Shown here piece after piece: positions 14,525 through 22,310 of a stretch of 29,422 bases of DNA. The notes beneath the pieces were generated by a model. The model made no database searches. It had not been told where the DNA came from and saw nothing but the letters and a program-made list of their open reading frames with translations. Numbering within the stretch: position 1 is the stretch's first letter; each line of letters opens with the position of its first letter. Origin of the DNA: Chitinophagaceae bacterium (GTDB lineage Bacteria > Bacteroidota > Bacteroidia > Chitinophagales > Chitinophagaceae). The position numbers and the translations under genes are program-made. The stretch lies in NCBI GenBank assembly GCA_947452875.1, contig CANGEZ010000004.1, forward strand, positions 1-29,422, read 5' to 3'.

Positions 14525-15463
14525 TTAATTTATTTTCTTTTCGATAATGTTTTTAAAAATTTCATCCGAATCTTTTTTATGGCAGAGCTCTGTGCCAGCA
14601 TTTAATGTTGCTGCTGTACCGCAGGCAATACCATATTTTACAGCATCATGAATATTTTTTCCGTTTGATAAACTAAAAGTAATTCCTGCGACCATGCTGT
14701 CTCCGGCTCCAACTGTGCTTATTGAATTAACTTTTGGGGGAATCATATGAATACATTCGTCACTTGTAACCAGCATAGCACCGTTAGCGCCAAGCGACAC
14801 CACCATATATTTGCATTTTCCGCTTTCAATGATCTTTTTAGCAACTGATGGAACTTCTTCAATTGACAATTCGGTTTTTCCCACAAGACTACTCAATTCA
14901 TTCAAATTGGGTTTTATCAGAAACAAACCTTCATGCAAAGCATTTTGCAAAGCTTCTCCTGAAGTGTCAGCGATAAATTTTATGTTTTTATGTTTTGCAA
15001 TTTGAGACAATCGACTAAAGATATCAGGTGTTACGCCATTTGGAATACTACCACTTGCTACTAGGAATTCAACTTCTTCTAAATTACTGATCATATCAAT
15101 TACTTTTTCCCATTCTTCTTTTTCTATAGAAGGGCCTGGCATCCCGAATCTAAATTGTTTTCCTGTTGATTGTTCAAATACAATTAGATTTTCTCTTGTA
15201 TGTCCTTTGCAGGTTATAGGTTTGATGTTTATTTTCTCAGTTTCAAGCAACTGGTTAAAAAATAAACCTGAGTAGCCTCCTGAAAGGTATACTGCTGTTG
15301 ATTCTCCACCCATGCGTTGTATGGCTCTGGATACATTGATGCCGCCGCCACCAGGCTCGAATTTAGGTTCACTACATTTTAATTTTTTTTCAGGAACCAG
15401 ACTTTCTACAACGGTACTTTTGTCTATAGCAGGATTGAGTGTAAGGGTGATAATCTTATTCAT
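14525..15463 (-). CDS. pfkB: PfkB-type 6-phosphofructokinase / 1-phosphofructokinase family hexose kinase
   Basis: This 312-residue kinase of the ribokinase superfamily has the substrate-binding LTLNPAID start, the glycine run PGGGGINVSRAI (38-48) and the ATP-site motif TVGAGDSMVAG with catalytic D255. The family phosphorylates fructose-6-phosphate (E. coli Pfk-2) or related sugars such as fructose-1-phosphate or tagatose-6-phosphate; Pfk-2 is the closest match by length and motifs, but the substrate cannot be fixed from sequence. The start codon lies only 11 nt downstream of a strong intrinsic terminator at 15475-15506, too little room for a promoter. Expression must therefore come from read-through of that terminator. 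Association with a universal stress/FNR-like island recalls the dormancy regulon of mycobacteria, which also contains a pfkB gene. Confidence 0.9.
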   Translation of the reverse strand: MNKIITLTLNPAIDKSTVVESLVPEKKLKCSEPKFEPGGGGINVSRAIQRMGGESTAVYLSGGYSGLFFNQLLETEKINIKPITCKGHTRENLIVFEQSTGKQFRFGMPGPSIEKEEWEKVIDMISNLEEVEFLVASGSIPNGVTPDIFSRLSQIAKHKNIKFIADTSGEALQNALHEGLFLIKPNLNELSSLVGKTELSIEEVPSVAKKIIESGKCKYMVVSLGANGAMLVTSDECIHMIPPKVNSISTVGAGDSMVAGITFSLSNGKNIHDAVKYGIACGTAATLNAGTELCHKKDSDEIFKNIIEKKIN

Positions 15464-15474
15464 AACTCTAATTT

Positions 15475-15506
15475 AAAAAAAAAAGAGCCGAATAGAAATT
15501 CAGCTC
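15475..15506 (-). terminator. Intrinsic terminator just upstream of pfkB
   Basis: On the minus strand a 9-bp stem, GAGCTGAAT paired with ATTCGGCTC with one G-U pair, encloses the loop TTCT and is followed by ten Ts. The wobble pair exists only when the minus strand is transcribed (the plus strand would have an A-C mismatch), so the minus strand is the working one. Confidence 0.85.
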
Positions 15507-15540
15507 GATTTACTTTATCCAATATCCTATGTGAAAAACC
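15475..15540 (-). ncRNA. Proximal short transcription unit / pfkB leader with terminator (copy 1)
   Basis: A predicted RNA of about 65 nt starts near 15540 on the minus strand, some 5-7 nt after a TAGTTTTG element, and ends in the U tract at 15475. It contains the core ATAGGATATTGGATAAA and then the terminator hairpin. The same promoter-core-hairpin order recurs in copy 2 about 125 nt upstream. It could be a small RNA, or the attenuator leader of pfkB. The GGAUA of the core can pair with UAUUC in the loop and 3' arm of the hairpin, giving a possible antiterminator. Not a family I recognise. Confidence 0.55.
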
Positions 15541-15545
15541 TGAGT

Positions 15546-15589
15546 CAAAACTAGCTTCAATTTTATTCTTAAAACATGATAACTATCAT
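15546..15589 (-). promoter_or_regulatory. FNR-like box and -7 element, copy 1 unit upstream of pfkB
   Basis: On the minus strand the 14-bp palindrome ATGAT-AGTT-ATCAT (15576-15589) is followed after exactly 22 nt by TAGTTTTG (15546-15553), a perfect TAnnTTTG. The box centre falls near -41.5, the place used by class II FNR/CRP activators. Confidence 0.7.
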
Positions 15590-15607
15590 ATGGGCTCATG
15601 ATAGTAT

Positions 15608-15633
15608 AAGAAAAGCCGGATAGAAATCCGGCT
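15608..15633 (-). terminator. Intrinsic terminator of the copy 2 unit
   Basis: AGCCGGAT and ATCCGGCT form a perfect 8-bp stem around the loop TTCT, followed on the minus strand by TTTCTT. On the plus strand the same stem is followed by GTTTTTT, so it could stop transcription in both directions. It may also end the mlaEFD transcript. Confidence 0.75.
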
Positions 15634-15665
15634 CGTTTTTTATCCAATATCCTATATGAAAAACC
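15608..15665 (-). ncRNA. Distal short transcription unit with terminator (copy 2)
   Basis: A predicted RNA of about 57 nt starts near 15665 on the minus strand after a TACATTTG element and ends at the U-rich stretch 15608-15613. It repeats the order and core sequence of copy 1, with ATAGGATATTGGATAAA preserved exactly, while the flanking and hairpin sequences differ. This pattern of a fixed core and drifting stems suggests a functional RNA. The terminator closes with a tetraloop TTCT in both copies. Confidence 0.55.
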
Positions 15666-15670
15666 CGATA

Positions 15671-15714
15671 CAAATGTAAAGTCAAAATGATGCTGTAAAC
15701 ATGACTATCATCAA
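15671..15714 (-). promoter_or_regulatory. FNR-like box and -7 element, copy 2 unit
   Basis: On the minus strand TTGAT-GATA-GTCAT (15701-15714) is followed after exactly 22 nt by TACATTTG (15671-15678), a perfect -7 element. The box starts 16 nt beyond the end of mlaD. Confidence 0.65.
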
Positions 15715-15729
15715 TACACGAAGTGACTG

Positions 15730-16707
15730 TTATTTCTTATTTCTTTTTTCAAGCTTTCGAAAATATCCTCTAAACAGAATGTTATGTTTCAATGCCTCCA
15801 TATTATCGCTAAATCCTTTGGTTCCTGACTCAATATTTTTCATAGAATTTTCTAGCAAAATCGTCATACTGGTGTCTTTTAAAATACTATGAATACTGCC
15901 TTTTCCCTCATTTACTTCTTTACTGATCAATGCTACAGAATTGTTTATTTCTTTGCCAGCTTCTGTTATTTCATTAGCGGCATTTTTGAAATTGTTTACG
16001 GCCAAAGTAAGTGAATCTGCCAAATTTTTGTCGTTGATTAATTTAGACAATGTGCCTTTCCCATTTTTTAGTTCATCAGCTATGTCATTAATTTTATTGG
16101 CAATCTCATTTAGTTTGTAAGAAGATTTTTTTACTTGAATCGAAGCATTGCTGATGTTGTCTGCAATGGTGCGGTCATTTAGTAATTTCCAAAGTCCCTG
16201 ACTGCTGTTTAATTTATTAATCGTGATTCCAAAATTTTCTGCAATTTTAGATACCTGGTTATTTGTTTTATTTAAAGTTCGCATCATTTCATCAGTATCA
16301 ATAGGTTTTTTAGAAGGAAGAATATCGTTTTCTACTGCAAATGGAGCACCTGTTTTTACTGAAAGTATATTCACTACTTTGTTTCCTACCAAACCATCTG
16401 TACCTATACTCACTAATGAATTTTTCTTGATGATATTTTTTGCTTTGTTGTCAATAATCATTTTTACTTCCATGGTAGTGTCATCGATGATATACACTGA
16501 TTTGACCGTACCAATATCTATTCCTGCATATCGAATATTGTTTCCTGCTTTTAAACCTTGTACGTTTTCAAACCTTGCTTTTAAAACATAATTGCTGCCA
16601 AACATATTACTGTTCTTGCCAATCATATATAATAACAAAATCAAAAAGAATAAAGAGGCCAAAACAAAGAGGCCAAGTTTTATATTGTTAGTTGTATTGC
16701 TTTTCAT
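15730..16707 (-). CDS. mlaD: MlaD/MCE-domain lipid-binding protein
   Basis: This 325-residue protein has one N-terminal membrane anchor (IKLGLFVLASLFFLILLLYMI) and an MCE domain at about residues 38-115, recognisable from NVQGLKAGNNIRYAGIDIGTVKSV and LVSIGTDGLVGNKVVNI. The rest is a long helical region with repeated NKINDIADEL and LADSLTLAVNNF patterns, as in MCE proteins that form tunnels or needles. It should be the periplasmic substrate-binding ring of an ABC lipid transporter with MlaE and MlaF upstream. The 66-nt gap to mlaF shows no promoter that I can see. No MlaC or MlaB gene lies here, which is usual for Bacteroidota. The lipid and the direction of transport are not known. Confidence 0.88.
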   Translation of the reverse strand: MKSNTTNNIKLGLFVLASLFFLILLLYMIGKNSNMFGSNYVLKARFENVQGLKAGNNIRYAGIDIGTVKSVYIIDDTTMEVKMIIDNKAKNIIKKNSLVSIGTDGLVGNKVVNILSVKTGAPFAVENDILPSKKPIDTDEMMRTLNKTNNQVSKIAENFGITINKLNSSQGLWKLLNDRTIADNISNASIQVKKSSYKLNEIANKINDIADELKNGKGTLSKLINDKNLADSLTLAVNNFKNAANEITEAGKEINNSVALISKEVNEGKGSIHSILKDTSMTILLENSMKNIESGTKGFSDNMEALKHNILFRGYFRKLEKRNKK

Positions 16708-16773
16708 TAATTCAATTTATTTATGATTATTATAAATCACTTCATGAACAATTTTGATTTGTCATCAATAATT

Positions 16774-17520
16774 TTATTCAAAAAATTGCAAAATGTTTTT
16801 GTCTTTGTTTGTTTTCAAATTTGTATAAGTATCATAAGCATAGCATTTGCCATCAATCAGCATAACAACAAAGTCGCTGGCTAATTTCACGCAATTCATG
16901 TCATGTGAAATGATCAATGATGCGGTTTTGTATTTAATCTTGATTTCATTAATTAACTGAATGATTTCTTTTGCTGTTATTGGATCCAATCCAGTTGTAG
17001 GCTCATCATACAGAATGATTTCCGGTTTTAGTATCAGAGTTCTTGCCAATGCGATTCTTTTTCTCATGCCACCAGATAGTTCAGATGGCATCATATCAAT
17101 GGTGTGTGTTAATTTGACATCTGCAAGCGCCTGTTTGATCAGTTGATCCATTTCTGATTTATTATGTTTTATCCAATGCCTTCTCAAAGGGAATTCAAGA
17201 TTTTCTCTTACTGTCATTGAGTCGTAAAGTGCATTACTTTGAAAAAGAAAACCAATTTTTGCTCTTGTTTTATCAAGCTCTTCTGCATTCATCTGGCTAA
17301 TTTCTTTTCCTAAAATATGTATAGAACCTTCATCCGGTTTCATTAAGCCGATAATACACTTTATCAGCACAGATTTACCGGAACCAGATTTTCCAAGAAC
17401 CACAATATTTTCATTTCTGTGTAATTCAAAACTGAAATCATCTAATACAATATTGTTTCCAAATCTTTTTTTTAGATTTGAAACTTGAAGCACAACTGGA
17501 TTTATTTTTTCTATCGACAT
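16774..17520 (-). CDS. mlaF: MlaF-type ABC transporter ATPase
   Basis: This 248-residue ATPase has Walker A GKSGSGKS (43-50), a Q-loop FLFQSNALYDSMTV, the signature LSGGMRKRIALART, Walker B IILYDEPTTGLDP and the switch histidine in IISHD. The SNALYDSMTV Q-loop and SGGMRKR signature are typical of the MlaF/Mkl family. It powers lipid transport at the inner membrane with the MlaE permease, 7 nt upstream, and the MCE protein downstream. Confidence 0.93.
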   Translation of the reverse strand: MSIEKINPVVLQVSNLKKRFGNNIVLDDFSFELHRNENIVVLGKSGSGKSVLIKCIIGLMKPDEGSIHILGKEISQMNAEELDKTRAKIGFLFQSNALYDSMTVRENLEFPLRRHWIKHNKSEMDQLIKQALADVKLTHTIDMMPSELSGGMRKRIALARTLILKPEIILYDEPTTGLDPITAKEIIQLINEIKIKYKTASLIISHDMNCVKLASDFVVMLIDGKCYAYDTYTNLKTNKDKNILQFFE

Positions 17521-17527
17521 TATTTAA

Positions 17528-18298
17528 TTAATTATATCCAAGCAAATCTGTTATTTGAACCGCGAGTAAATCAATGATAAAAATCAATACTGAGGCTATA
17601 ACTACTGAAGCATTTGCACTTTTGCCAACACCTTCGGTTCCTTTGTTGCTGTTGTATCCTTTATAGCAGCCAATGATTCCAACTGCAAATCCAAAGAAAT
17701 AGGTTTTAATAAAAGAAGGGATCACATCATTAAATGAGAGAGCATCTATCACTTGACTCCAAAACAATTGCATACTTGTTTCTCCTTTGATGTTTACGCC
17801 AAGATATGCGCCGTATAATGAAATGACGTCACTTAGTATCGTTAATACAGGAAGCATCAATGTAGTAGCGAGTACTCTGCTTACGACTAAATACTTAAAG
17901 GGATTTGTTCCACTAACTTCCATGGCATCAATTTGCTCTGTCACTTTCATGGAGCCTAATTCTGCTCCAATGCTGGAACCAATTTTTCCTGCAAAAATTA
18001 ATGCGGTGATTACCGGTCCGATTTCTCTGATAATCGCAATGCCAACAATCACTGGTATTTCCGACTCAACACCATAATCAACCATGCTGGGCCTGAGTTG
18101 CATGGTTAGTACCAATCCCATGATAAATCCTGTAAGTCCAATTAAGGGCAATGATTTATATCCAATAACAAAACATTGTTTGAAAAACTCTTTGATTTCA
18201 TATCGAGGCTTGAACCAGGTGCTCAGAAATTTTACTATGAATCTTGAAATTTCTCCAACTTCTCTTAAAAAATAACCGGCATTATTGTAGCTATTCAT
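17528..18298 (-). CDS. mlaE: MlaE-type ABC transporter permease
   Basis: From the ATG at 18298 the protein has 256 residues. It has the MlaE fold with an N-terminal interface helix, about five membrane segments and the conserved EIGPVITALIFAGKIGSSIGAELG and EQIDAMEVSGTNPFKYLVVSR segments. An open frame extends upstream to 18385, but that extension encodes the promoter region: its CDRHHR residues are simply the translation of the palindrome GTGAC-AGAC-ATCAT. The -7 element at 18314-18321 predicts a transcript start near 18308, leaving a 5' leader of about 10 nt, as for usp. It is the first gene of the mlaEFD operon and diverges from usp. Confidence 0.9.
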   Translation of the reverse strand: MNSYNNAGYFLREVGEISRFIVKFLSTWFKPRYEIKEFFKQCFVIGYKSLPLIGLTGFIMGLVLTMQLRPSMVDYGVESEIPVIVGIAIIREIGPVITALIFAGKIGSSIGAELGSMKVTEQIDAMEVSGTNPFKYLVVSRVLATTLMLPVLTILSDVISLYGAYLGVNIKGETSMQLFWSQVIDALSFNDVIPSFIKTYFFGFAVGIIGCYKGYNSNKGTEGVGKSANASVVIASVLIFIIDLLAVQITDLLGYN

Positions 18299-18313
18299 TT
18301 TTATAATATTCAT

Positions 18314-18357
18314 CAAAACTTCTTGTTTTAGGAGCAATATTCGATGATGTCTGTCAC
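18314..18357 (-). promoter_or_regulatory. FNR-like box and -7 element of mlaEFD
   Basis: On the minus strand GTGAC-AGAC-ATCAT (18344-18357) is followed after exactly 22 nt by AAGTTTTG (18314-18321), one base from TAnnTTTG. The core TGACAGACATCAT is identical to the site before the DUF892 gene at 26516-26529, including the non-palindromic centre. Confidence 0.65.
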
Positions 18358-18365
18358 AGCTTTTT

Positions 18366-18409
18366 TTGATAAACATCATTCGCATTCATTAACCTGATAA
18401 ATATGTTTG
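18366..18409 (+). promoter_or_regulatory. FNR-like box and -7 element of the universal stress protein operon
   Basis: TTGAT-AAAC-ATCAT (18366-18379) is the site in the window closest to the classic FNR consensus TTGAT-N4-ATCAA. It is followed after exactly 22 nt by TATGTTTG (18402-18409), a perfect -7 element. It lies back to back with the mlaE box, 8 nt away. Confidence 0.75.
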
Positions 18410-18424
18410 TATAAAATAATCATT

Positions 18425-19249
18425 ATGAGAAAAATAATTCTAGCATTTGACGGCATTCATTATTCTGAATCATCTTTTGATTTCGCAAAGCGACTTAATG
18501 AAATCAATCCAATTTTATTAACAGGAGTTTTTTTGCCTCAAACGAGTTACGCCAATATCTGGAGTTATGCAGATGGAGTAGGAGCTCCGATGTTTGTGCC
18601 TGCTATTGAAGAAACCGAAATGGATTTGATTGAAAAAAATATTAAAAAATTCGAAACGGCTTGCCAACACAATGGTATAGAATACAGGACACATAAAGAC
18701 TTTAATGATCTGGCATTACCTGAATTGAAGAAGGAGTCAAGGTTTGCAGATTTAATGATTATTGGCAGCGAACGTTTTTATGAAAATATGGGAGTTGGCG
18801 ATCCTAATAATTACCTTAAAGAAGCCATTCATAATATTGAATGTTGTGTAATTGTAGTGCCTGAAAAATATAAATTCCCAGATGTTAATATTCTTGCCTA
18901 TGATGGCAGCGAATCTGCTGTATTTGCCATAAAACAATTTGCTTATTTACTGCCAGAATTTTCTAATAATGCCACATTGCTTACCTACGCTAATATGGAA
19001 GGAGATGTCAATCTTCCTAATGAAGCTTACATTGAAGAATTGGCGGGTAGACATTTTGCAGATCTAACCGTTTCAAAATTGGATATAGATTCAAAAAAGT
19101 ATTTCAGCACCTGGGTCGACGACAAAAAAACAGCTATTGTAGTTGCCGGCGCTTTTTCAAGATCAGCCTTCTCCCAATTTTTTAATAAGAGTTTTGTAAG
19201 AGATATCATTAAGCAGCATAATGTTCCTGTTTTTATTGGTCATAAATAA
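18425..19249 (+). CDS. Universal stress protein with two UspA domains
   Basis: This protein has 274 residues from the ATG at 18425. It has two UspA-fold domains, about 1-145 and 147-274, each starting with a beta strand and Asp (ILAFDG, ILAYDGSES) and ending with a VIVVP or VFIGHK strand. The typical ATP-binding G2xG9GS/T motif is incomplete: FADLMIIGSERF is kept in part, so nucleotide binding is uncertain. Double-domain Usp proteins are common in anaerobiosis and stress regulons. A TTG at 18407 would lengthen the frame, but that codon is inside the -7 element, so 18425 is the start with a leader of about 10 nt. The FNR-like box points to low-oxygen or stationary control. Confidence 0.9.
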   Translation: MRKIILAFDGIHYSESSFDFAKRLNEINPILLTGVFLPQTSYANIWSYADGVGAPMFVPAIEETEMDLIEKNIKKFETACQHNGIEYRTHKDFNDLALPELKKESRFADLMIIGSERFYENMGVGDPNNYLKEAIHNIECCVIVVPEKYKFPDVNILAYDGSESAVFAIKQFAYLLPEFSNNATLLTYANMEGDVNLPNEAYIEELAGRHFADLTVSKLDIDSKKYFSTWVDDKKTAIVVAGAFSRSAFSQFFNKSFVRDIIKQHNVPVFIGHK

Positions 19250-19278
19250 ACACTTGTCTTCATCATTAAAATACGTTT

Positions 19279-20118
19279 ATGAATAAATTTATTGCTGCCT
19301 TTGATGGGCTCGTTTTTTCTGAAACTAATTGTGAATACGCAGTCGCAGTTACAAAATCCGAAAAAGCACACTTGACTGGTGTTTTCCTAGATGATAAAAC
19401 GTATACGAGTTATAAAATTTATGAGTTGGTTATTGAAGATGGTATTTCAGAACACAAATTAAAAAAGTTGAAACATGAAGATCAAGAATTTAGAATAAGC
19501 ACTTCCAAAAAATTCGAATCCATTTGTAACGAGGCTTCAATAGAATATAATGTCCATCATGATAATGAAATTGCGGTACAGGAATTATTGCATGAATCCA
19601 TTTACGCAGACTTGTTGATTATAAATAAAGACGAAAAATTTGTTCATCATGAAGAGAAATTCCCTTCACGTTTTATGAAAGACATATTAAGCCATGCACA
19701 GTGTCCGGTAATGGTAACTCCAACCTCTTTTTTAGCAACAGAAAAAATAATTTTCCTTTTTAACGGTGAACCTAATGCTATATATGCAATCAGAATGTTC
19801 GCTTATCTATTTTCTTCATACCACGATTTGCCATTGGAAATTATTATGGTTAAAAAAATGGAAGACAATCTTCATTTACCTGATCATAAATTATTAAAAG
19901 AATTCTTAAGAAGACATTTTCAAAACACGACTTACACTGTTTTGAAAGGCATTCCAGAAGAAGAAATTGTTGGTCATTTGCAGCGCGAAACCAAGAATTT
20001 CATTACGGTTTTAGGTGCTTACAGAAGAACCATGGTGTCTCGATGGTTTCAGTCAAGTATGGCTGATGCGTTGATAAAGAATTTCAATATGCCTGTTTTT
20101 ATTGCACATAATAAATAA
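19279..20118 (+). CDS. Universal stress protein with two UspA domains (second copy)
   Basis: This 279-residue protein is a diverged paralogue of the upstream gene. The N-terminal domain (FIAAFDGLVFSETNCEYAVAVT) and C-terminal domain (IIFLFNGEPNAIYAIRMFAYL) align with the two halves of the neighbour, including the closing NMPVFIAHNK. The second-domain Asp after the first strand is replaced by Asn (FNG). It starts 29 nt after the first usp. TACGTTTA just before its ATG resembles a -7 element, but no palindrome lies at the right distance, so co-transcription from the first promoter is more likely. Confidence 0.88.
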   Translation: MNKFIAAFDGLVFSETNCEYAVAVTKSEKAHLTGVFLDDKTYTSYKIYELVIEDGISEHKLKKLKHEDQEFRISTSKKFESICNEASIEYNVHHDNEIAVQELLHESIYADLLIINKDEKFVHHEEKFPSRFMKDILSHAQCPVMVTPTSFLATEKIIFLFNGEPNAIYAIRMFAYLFSSYHDLPLEIIMVKKMEDNLHLPDHKLLKEFLRRHFQNTTYTVLKGIPEEEIVGHLQRETKNFITVLGAYRRTMVSRWFQSSMADALIKNFNMPVFIAHNK

Positions 20119-20136
20119 AAACAAAAGCCATAGTTC

Positions 20137-21147
20137 ATGGATTCACTCACTCATATTGCTTTAGGCGCTTGTATGGGTGAGTTGTTTTTTGAAAAAGGCT
20201 TTGGTAAAAAAGCCATGATTTGGGGAGCATTAGCACAAAGTATTCCTGATATAGATTTTGTTACTTCTTTATGGATGAATACGCCAGAGTCATTGTTAGC
20301 GCACAGAGGATTTACGCACTCACTAGTCTTTGCAGCAATGATTATTCCTGTCTTTTCCATGTTTGCCAATAAAATCCACAAGCCTCATAATATTACTTTT
20401 TTAAGATGGATTTTATTTTTTACAACTTCGGTTTTATTCCATTTATTTATTGATGCCTTCAATAACTATGGAATTGGTTGGTTTGAACCATTCAGTCACC
20501 AGCGTTTTTCATTCAATATTATTTATGTTGCAGATCCATTTTTTTCTGCCCCAATGTTTATCTCATTTGCTGCTTTAATCATTTCAAATAAATATCACCT
20601 TAAAAGAAAAAAATGGGTAACCATTGGGATGACCATATCGTTTATGTATCTCGGTTACTGTGTTGTAAATAAAAATCATGCCGACCAGAGATTTAGGAAA
20701 CAGGCGATGCTCCAGCATATTCAGTATCATAATTATTTTACGACTCCGGCTCCATTTCAAAATTGGTTATGGTATGTTGTAGCTGCAAGTGATAGCGGAT
20801 ATGAGGTTGGGTATTTTTCTCTATGGGATAAACATCGCAAAATAGACTTTCATTATTTTTCGGCTAATCACCAACTTAATAATGAAGTAAATGATCATGA
20901 ATCCTTACAAAAACTTATTAGGTTTTCAAAAGGGTTTTATTTTATTCAGAAACGAAAAGATAGTTTGATATTTAATGACCTTCGATTTGGTCAGATTTTA
21001 GGTTGGAGATATCCAAATAATGACTTTGTATTTCATTATAACTTACATCATGGTGTAAACAATAAACTAGTTATTCAAAAGGGAAGAATGAGGAATTGGA
21101 ATGTTGATGAGTTTCGCTTTTATGCAAAAAGAGTAGCAGGAAACTAA
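20137..21147 (+). CDS. YdjM-like membrane-bound metal-dependent hydrolase family protein
   Basis: This 336-residue integral membrane protein has the MDSLTHIALG start, QSIPDIDF, LLAHRGFTHS and HLFIDAFNNYG motifs that supply the His and Asp ligands of the YdjM/DUF457 family. Four to five membrane segments fill residues 1-185; the C-terminal 140 residues are soluble. The family is related to phospholipase C-type zinc sites, but its substrate is not known. It follows the second usp gene after 18 nt and is probably the last gene of the usp operon. Its stop codon overlaps that of the convergent phospholipase D gene by 3 nt (21145-21147 against 21144-21146), so no terminator separates the two units. 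Confidence 0.85.
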   Translation: MDSLTHIALGACMGELFFEKGFGKKAMIWGALAQSIPDIDFVTSLWMNTPESLLAHRGFTHSLVFAAMIIPVFSMFANKIHKPHNITFLRWILFFTTSVLFHLFIDAFNNYGIGWFEPFSHQRFSFNIIYVADPFFSAPMFISFAALIISNKYHLKRKKWVTIGMTISFMYLGYCVVNKNHADQRFRKQAMLQHIQYHNYFTTPAPFQNWLWYVVAASDSGYEVGYFSLWDKHRKIDFHYFSANHQLNNEVNDHESLQKLIRFSKGFYFIQKRKDSLIFNDLRFGQILGWRYPNNDFVFHYNLHHGVNNKLVIQKGRMRNWNVDEFRFYAKRVAGN

Positions 21148-22310
21148 TGCTCTCTTTTGAAGAAGAAGATAATAGCTTTCAATACTACACTTATGAATTG
21201 ATAGGAAAGCCATCTGTTAAATTGTATGAGCGGATTCTTTGCTGATCTGTGAATTTGTTCTGTGATTTTATAACAGTCTTCATCAATGATTGTTGTTAAT
21301 TTCTGATGTAGTTGTTTTGCTAAATTAATATTGTCAATATCTACGTTTAATTCAATACTGGTATAAGTACTGATATTATTGATGTTGTAAGAGCCTATGG
21401 TAACCTGTTGCTCATCTGCAACGGCTAATTTTCCATGAAGAATATTTTTTTGGTATTCGAACAGCTCTATATTGTTTCTCAGTAGCCAATCATAAAGCCA
21501 ACGTTCAGCTCTTTTAGCAATCATGACATCAGATGGACCCGCAGTAATTACTTTAATTTTCACTCCTCTTTTTGCAGCTGCTGCCAATAACCTTCTTATT
21601 GCTTTTCCTGGAATAAAGTAACTACATAAAATGATTATTTCTTCTTGTGCATTTCTGAGCATTTCGAGGTAAGAAATAGATATTTCATTTTTATGTCTGA
21701 TCCAATCGTTTCTTCTGATTCGAATGTTGCATCTTTCATTGCTGCTGATTTTTTCAAATTTATTTTTAGCCTCAAAATTGATTTCTATATCTCTATATGG
21801 AAGTGAATGCCAGATGGAATGGCAAAAATCATTTATGGCAATAACTACTTCACCTTCTATGAAAACTGCAAAATCCAGCCAGGCTTTTCTTTTCGGAAAA
21901 TCATTATATCGATTGGCAATATTGATACCACCTACAAGCGCCTTTTGGTTGTCGATACAAATAATTTTTTGGTGTAACCTTCTACCCATATAACAAGCTT
22001 TGGTTTTTAGTAAAGGCTCAAAAAACCTAAAGTGAATATTATTTGATCTTAACTTATCGACGAAGCTTTTATTGAGCGATTGAGAGGCAATGCCGTCTGC
22101 AATGATATAAATTTCTACCTTTCTGTGAGCTGCTGCTATCAAGGCTTCAGCAACTTTTTGTCCGGTTTCATCATCACTGAAAATATAGGTTTGAATATGA
22201 ATTAAAGATTGAGCGTCATTGATCATTTTTTCTAGCTGGCTAAAAAATTCATTCCCTCCATTTAAAATATAAGCTTTATTAAGATGGGTATAATGATTGC
22301 CAACATTCAT
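21144..22310 (-). CDS. Phospholipase D family protein, cardiolipin synthase-like
   Basis: This 388-residue protein has two complete HKD motifs: H113-x-K115-x4-D120 in HQKIICIDNQKALVGGIN and H292-x-K294-x4-D299 in HGKLAVADEQQVTIGSYN. There is no N-terminal pair of membrane helices, which makes it closer to ClsB than to ClsA; a short hydrophobic stretch closes the C-terminus. The probable reaction is phosphatidyl transfer to form cardiolipin or a related lipid. The start ATG at 22310 overlaps the stop of the phosphorylase-like gene as ATGA, so the two are coupled. Together with MlaEFD it indicates envelope lipid remodelling within this stress island. Confidence 0.9.
   Translation of the reverse strand: MNVGNHYTHLNKAYILNGGNEFFSQLEKMINDAQSLIHIQTYIFSDDETGQKVAEALIAAAHRKVEIYIIADGIASQSLNKSFVDKLRSNNIHFRFFEPLLKTKACYMGRRLHQKIICIDNQKALVGGINIANRYNDFPKRKAWLDFAVFIEGEVVIAINDFCHSIWHSLPYRDIEINFEAKNKFEKISSNERCNIRIRRNDWIRHKNEISISYLEMLRNAQEEIIILCSYFIPGKAIRRLLAAAAKRGVKIKVITAGPSDVMIAKRAERWLYDWLLRNNIELFEYQKNILHGKLAVADEQQVTIGSYNINNISTYTSIELNVDIDNINLAKQLHQKLTTIIDEDCYKITEQIHRSAKNPLIQFNRWLSYQFISVVLKAIIFFFKREH

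Noticed and set aside
18344..18357. Classic CRP site because of TGTGA in GCTGTGACAGACATCA
   Set aside because: The second TCACA half-site is missing at the N6 distance, while the FNR-like reading with N4 matches other sites and the 22-nt spacing.
18299..18385. N-terminal extension of MlaE with CDRHHR
   Set aside because: The same DRHHR appears in the extension of the unrelated DUF892 gene because both translate the operator core TGACAGACATCAT; the -7 element lies inside the extension.
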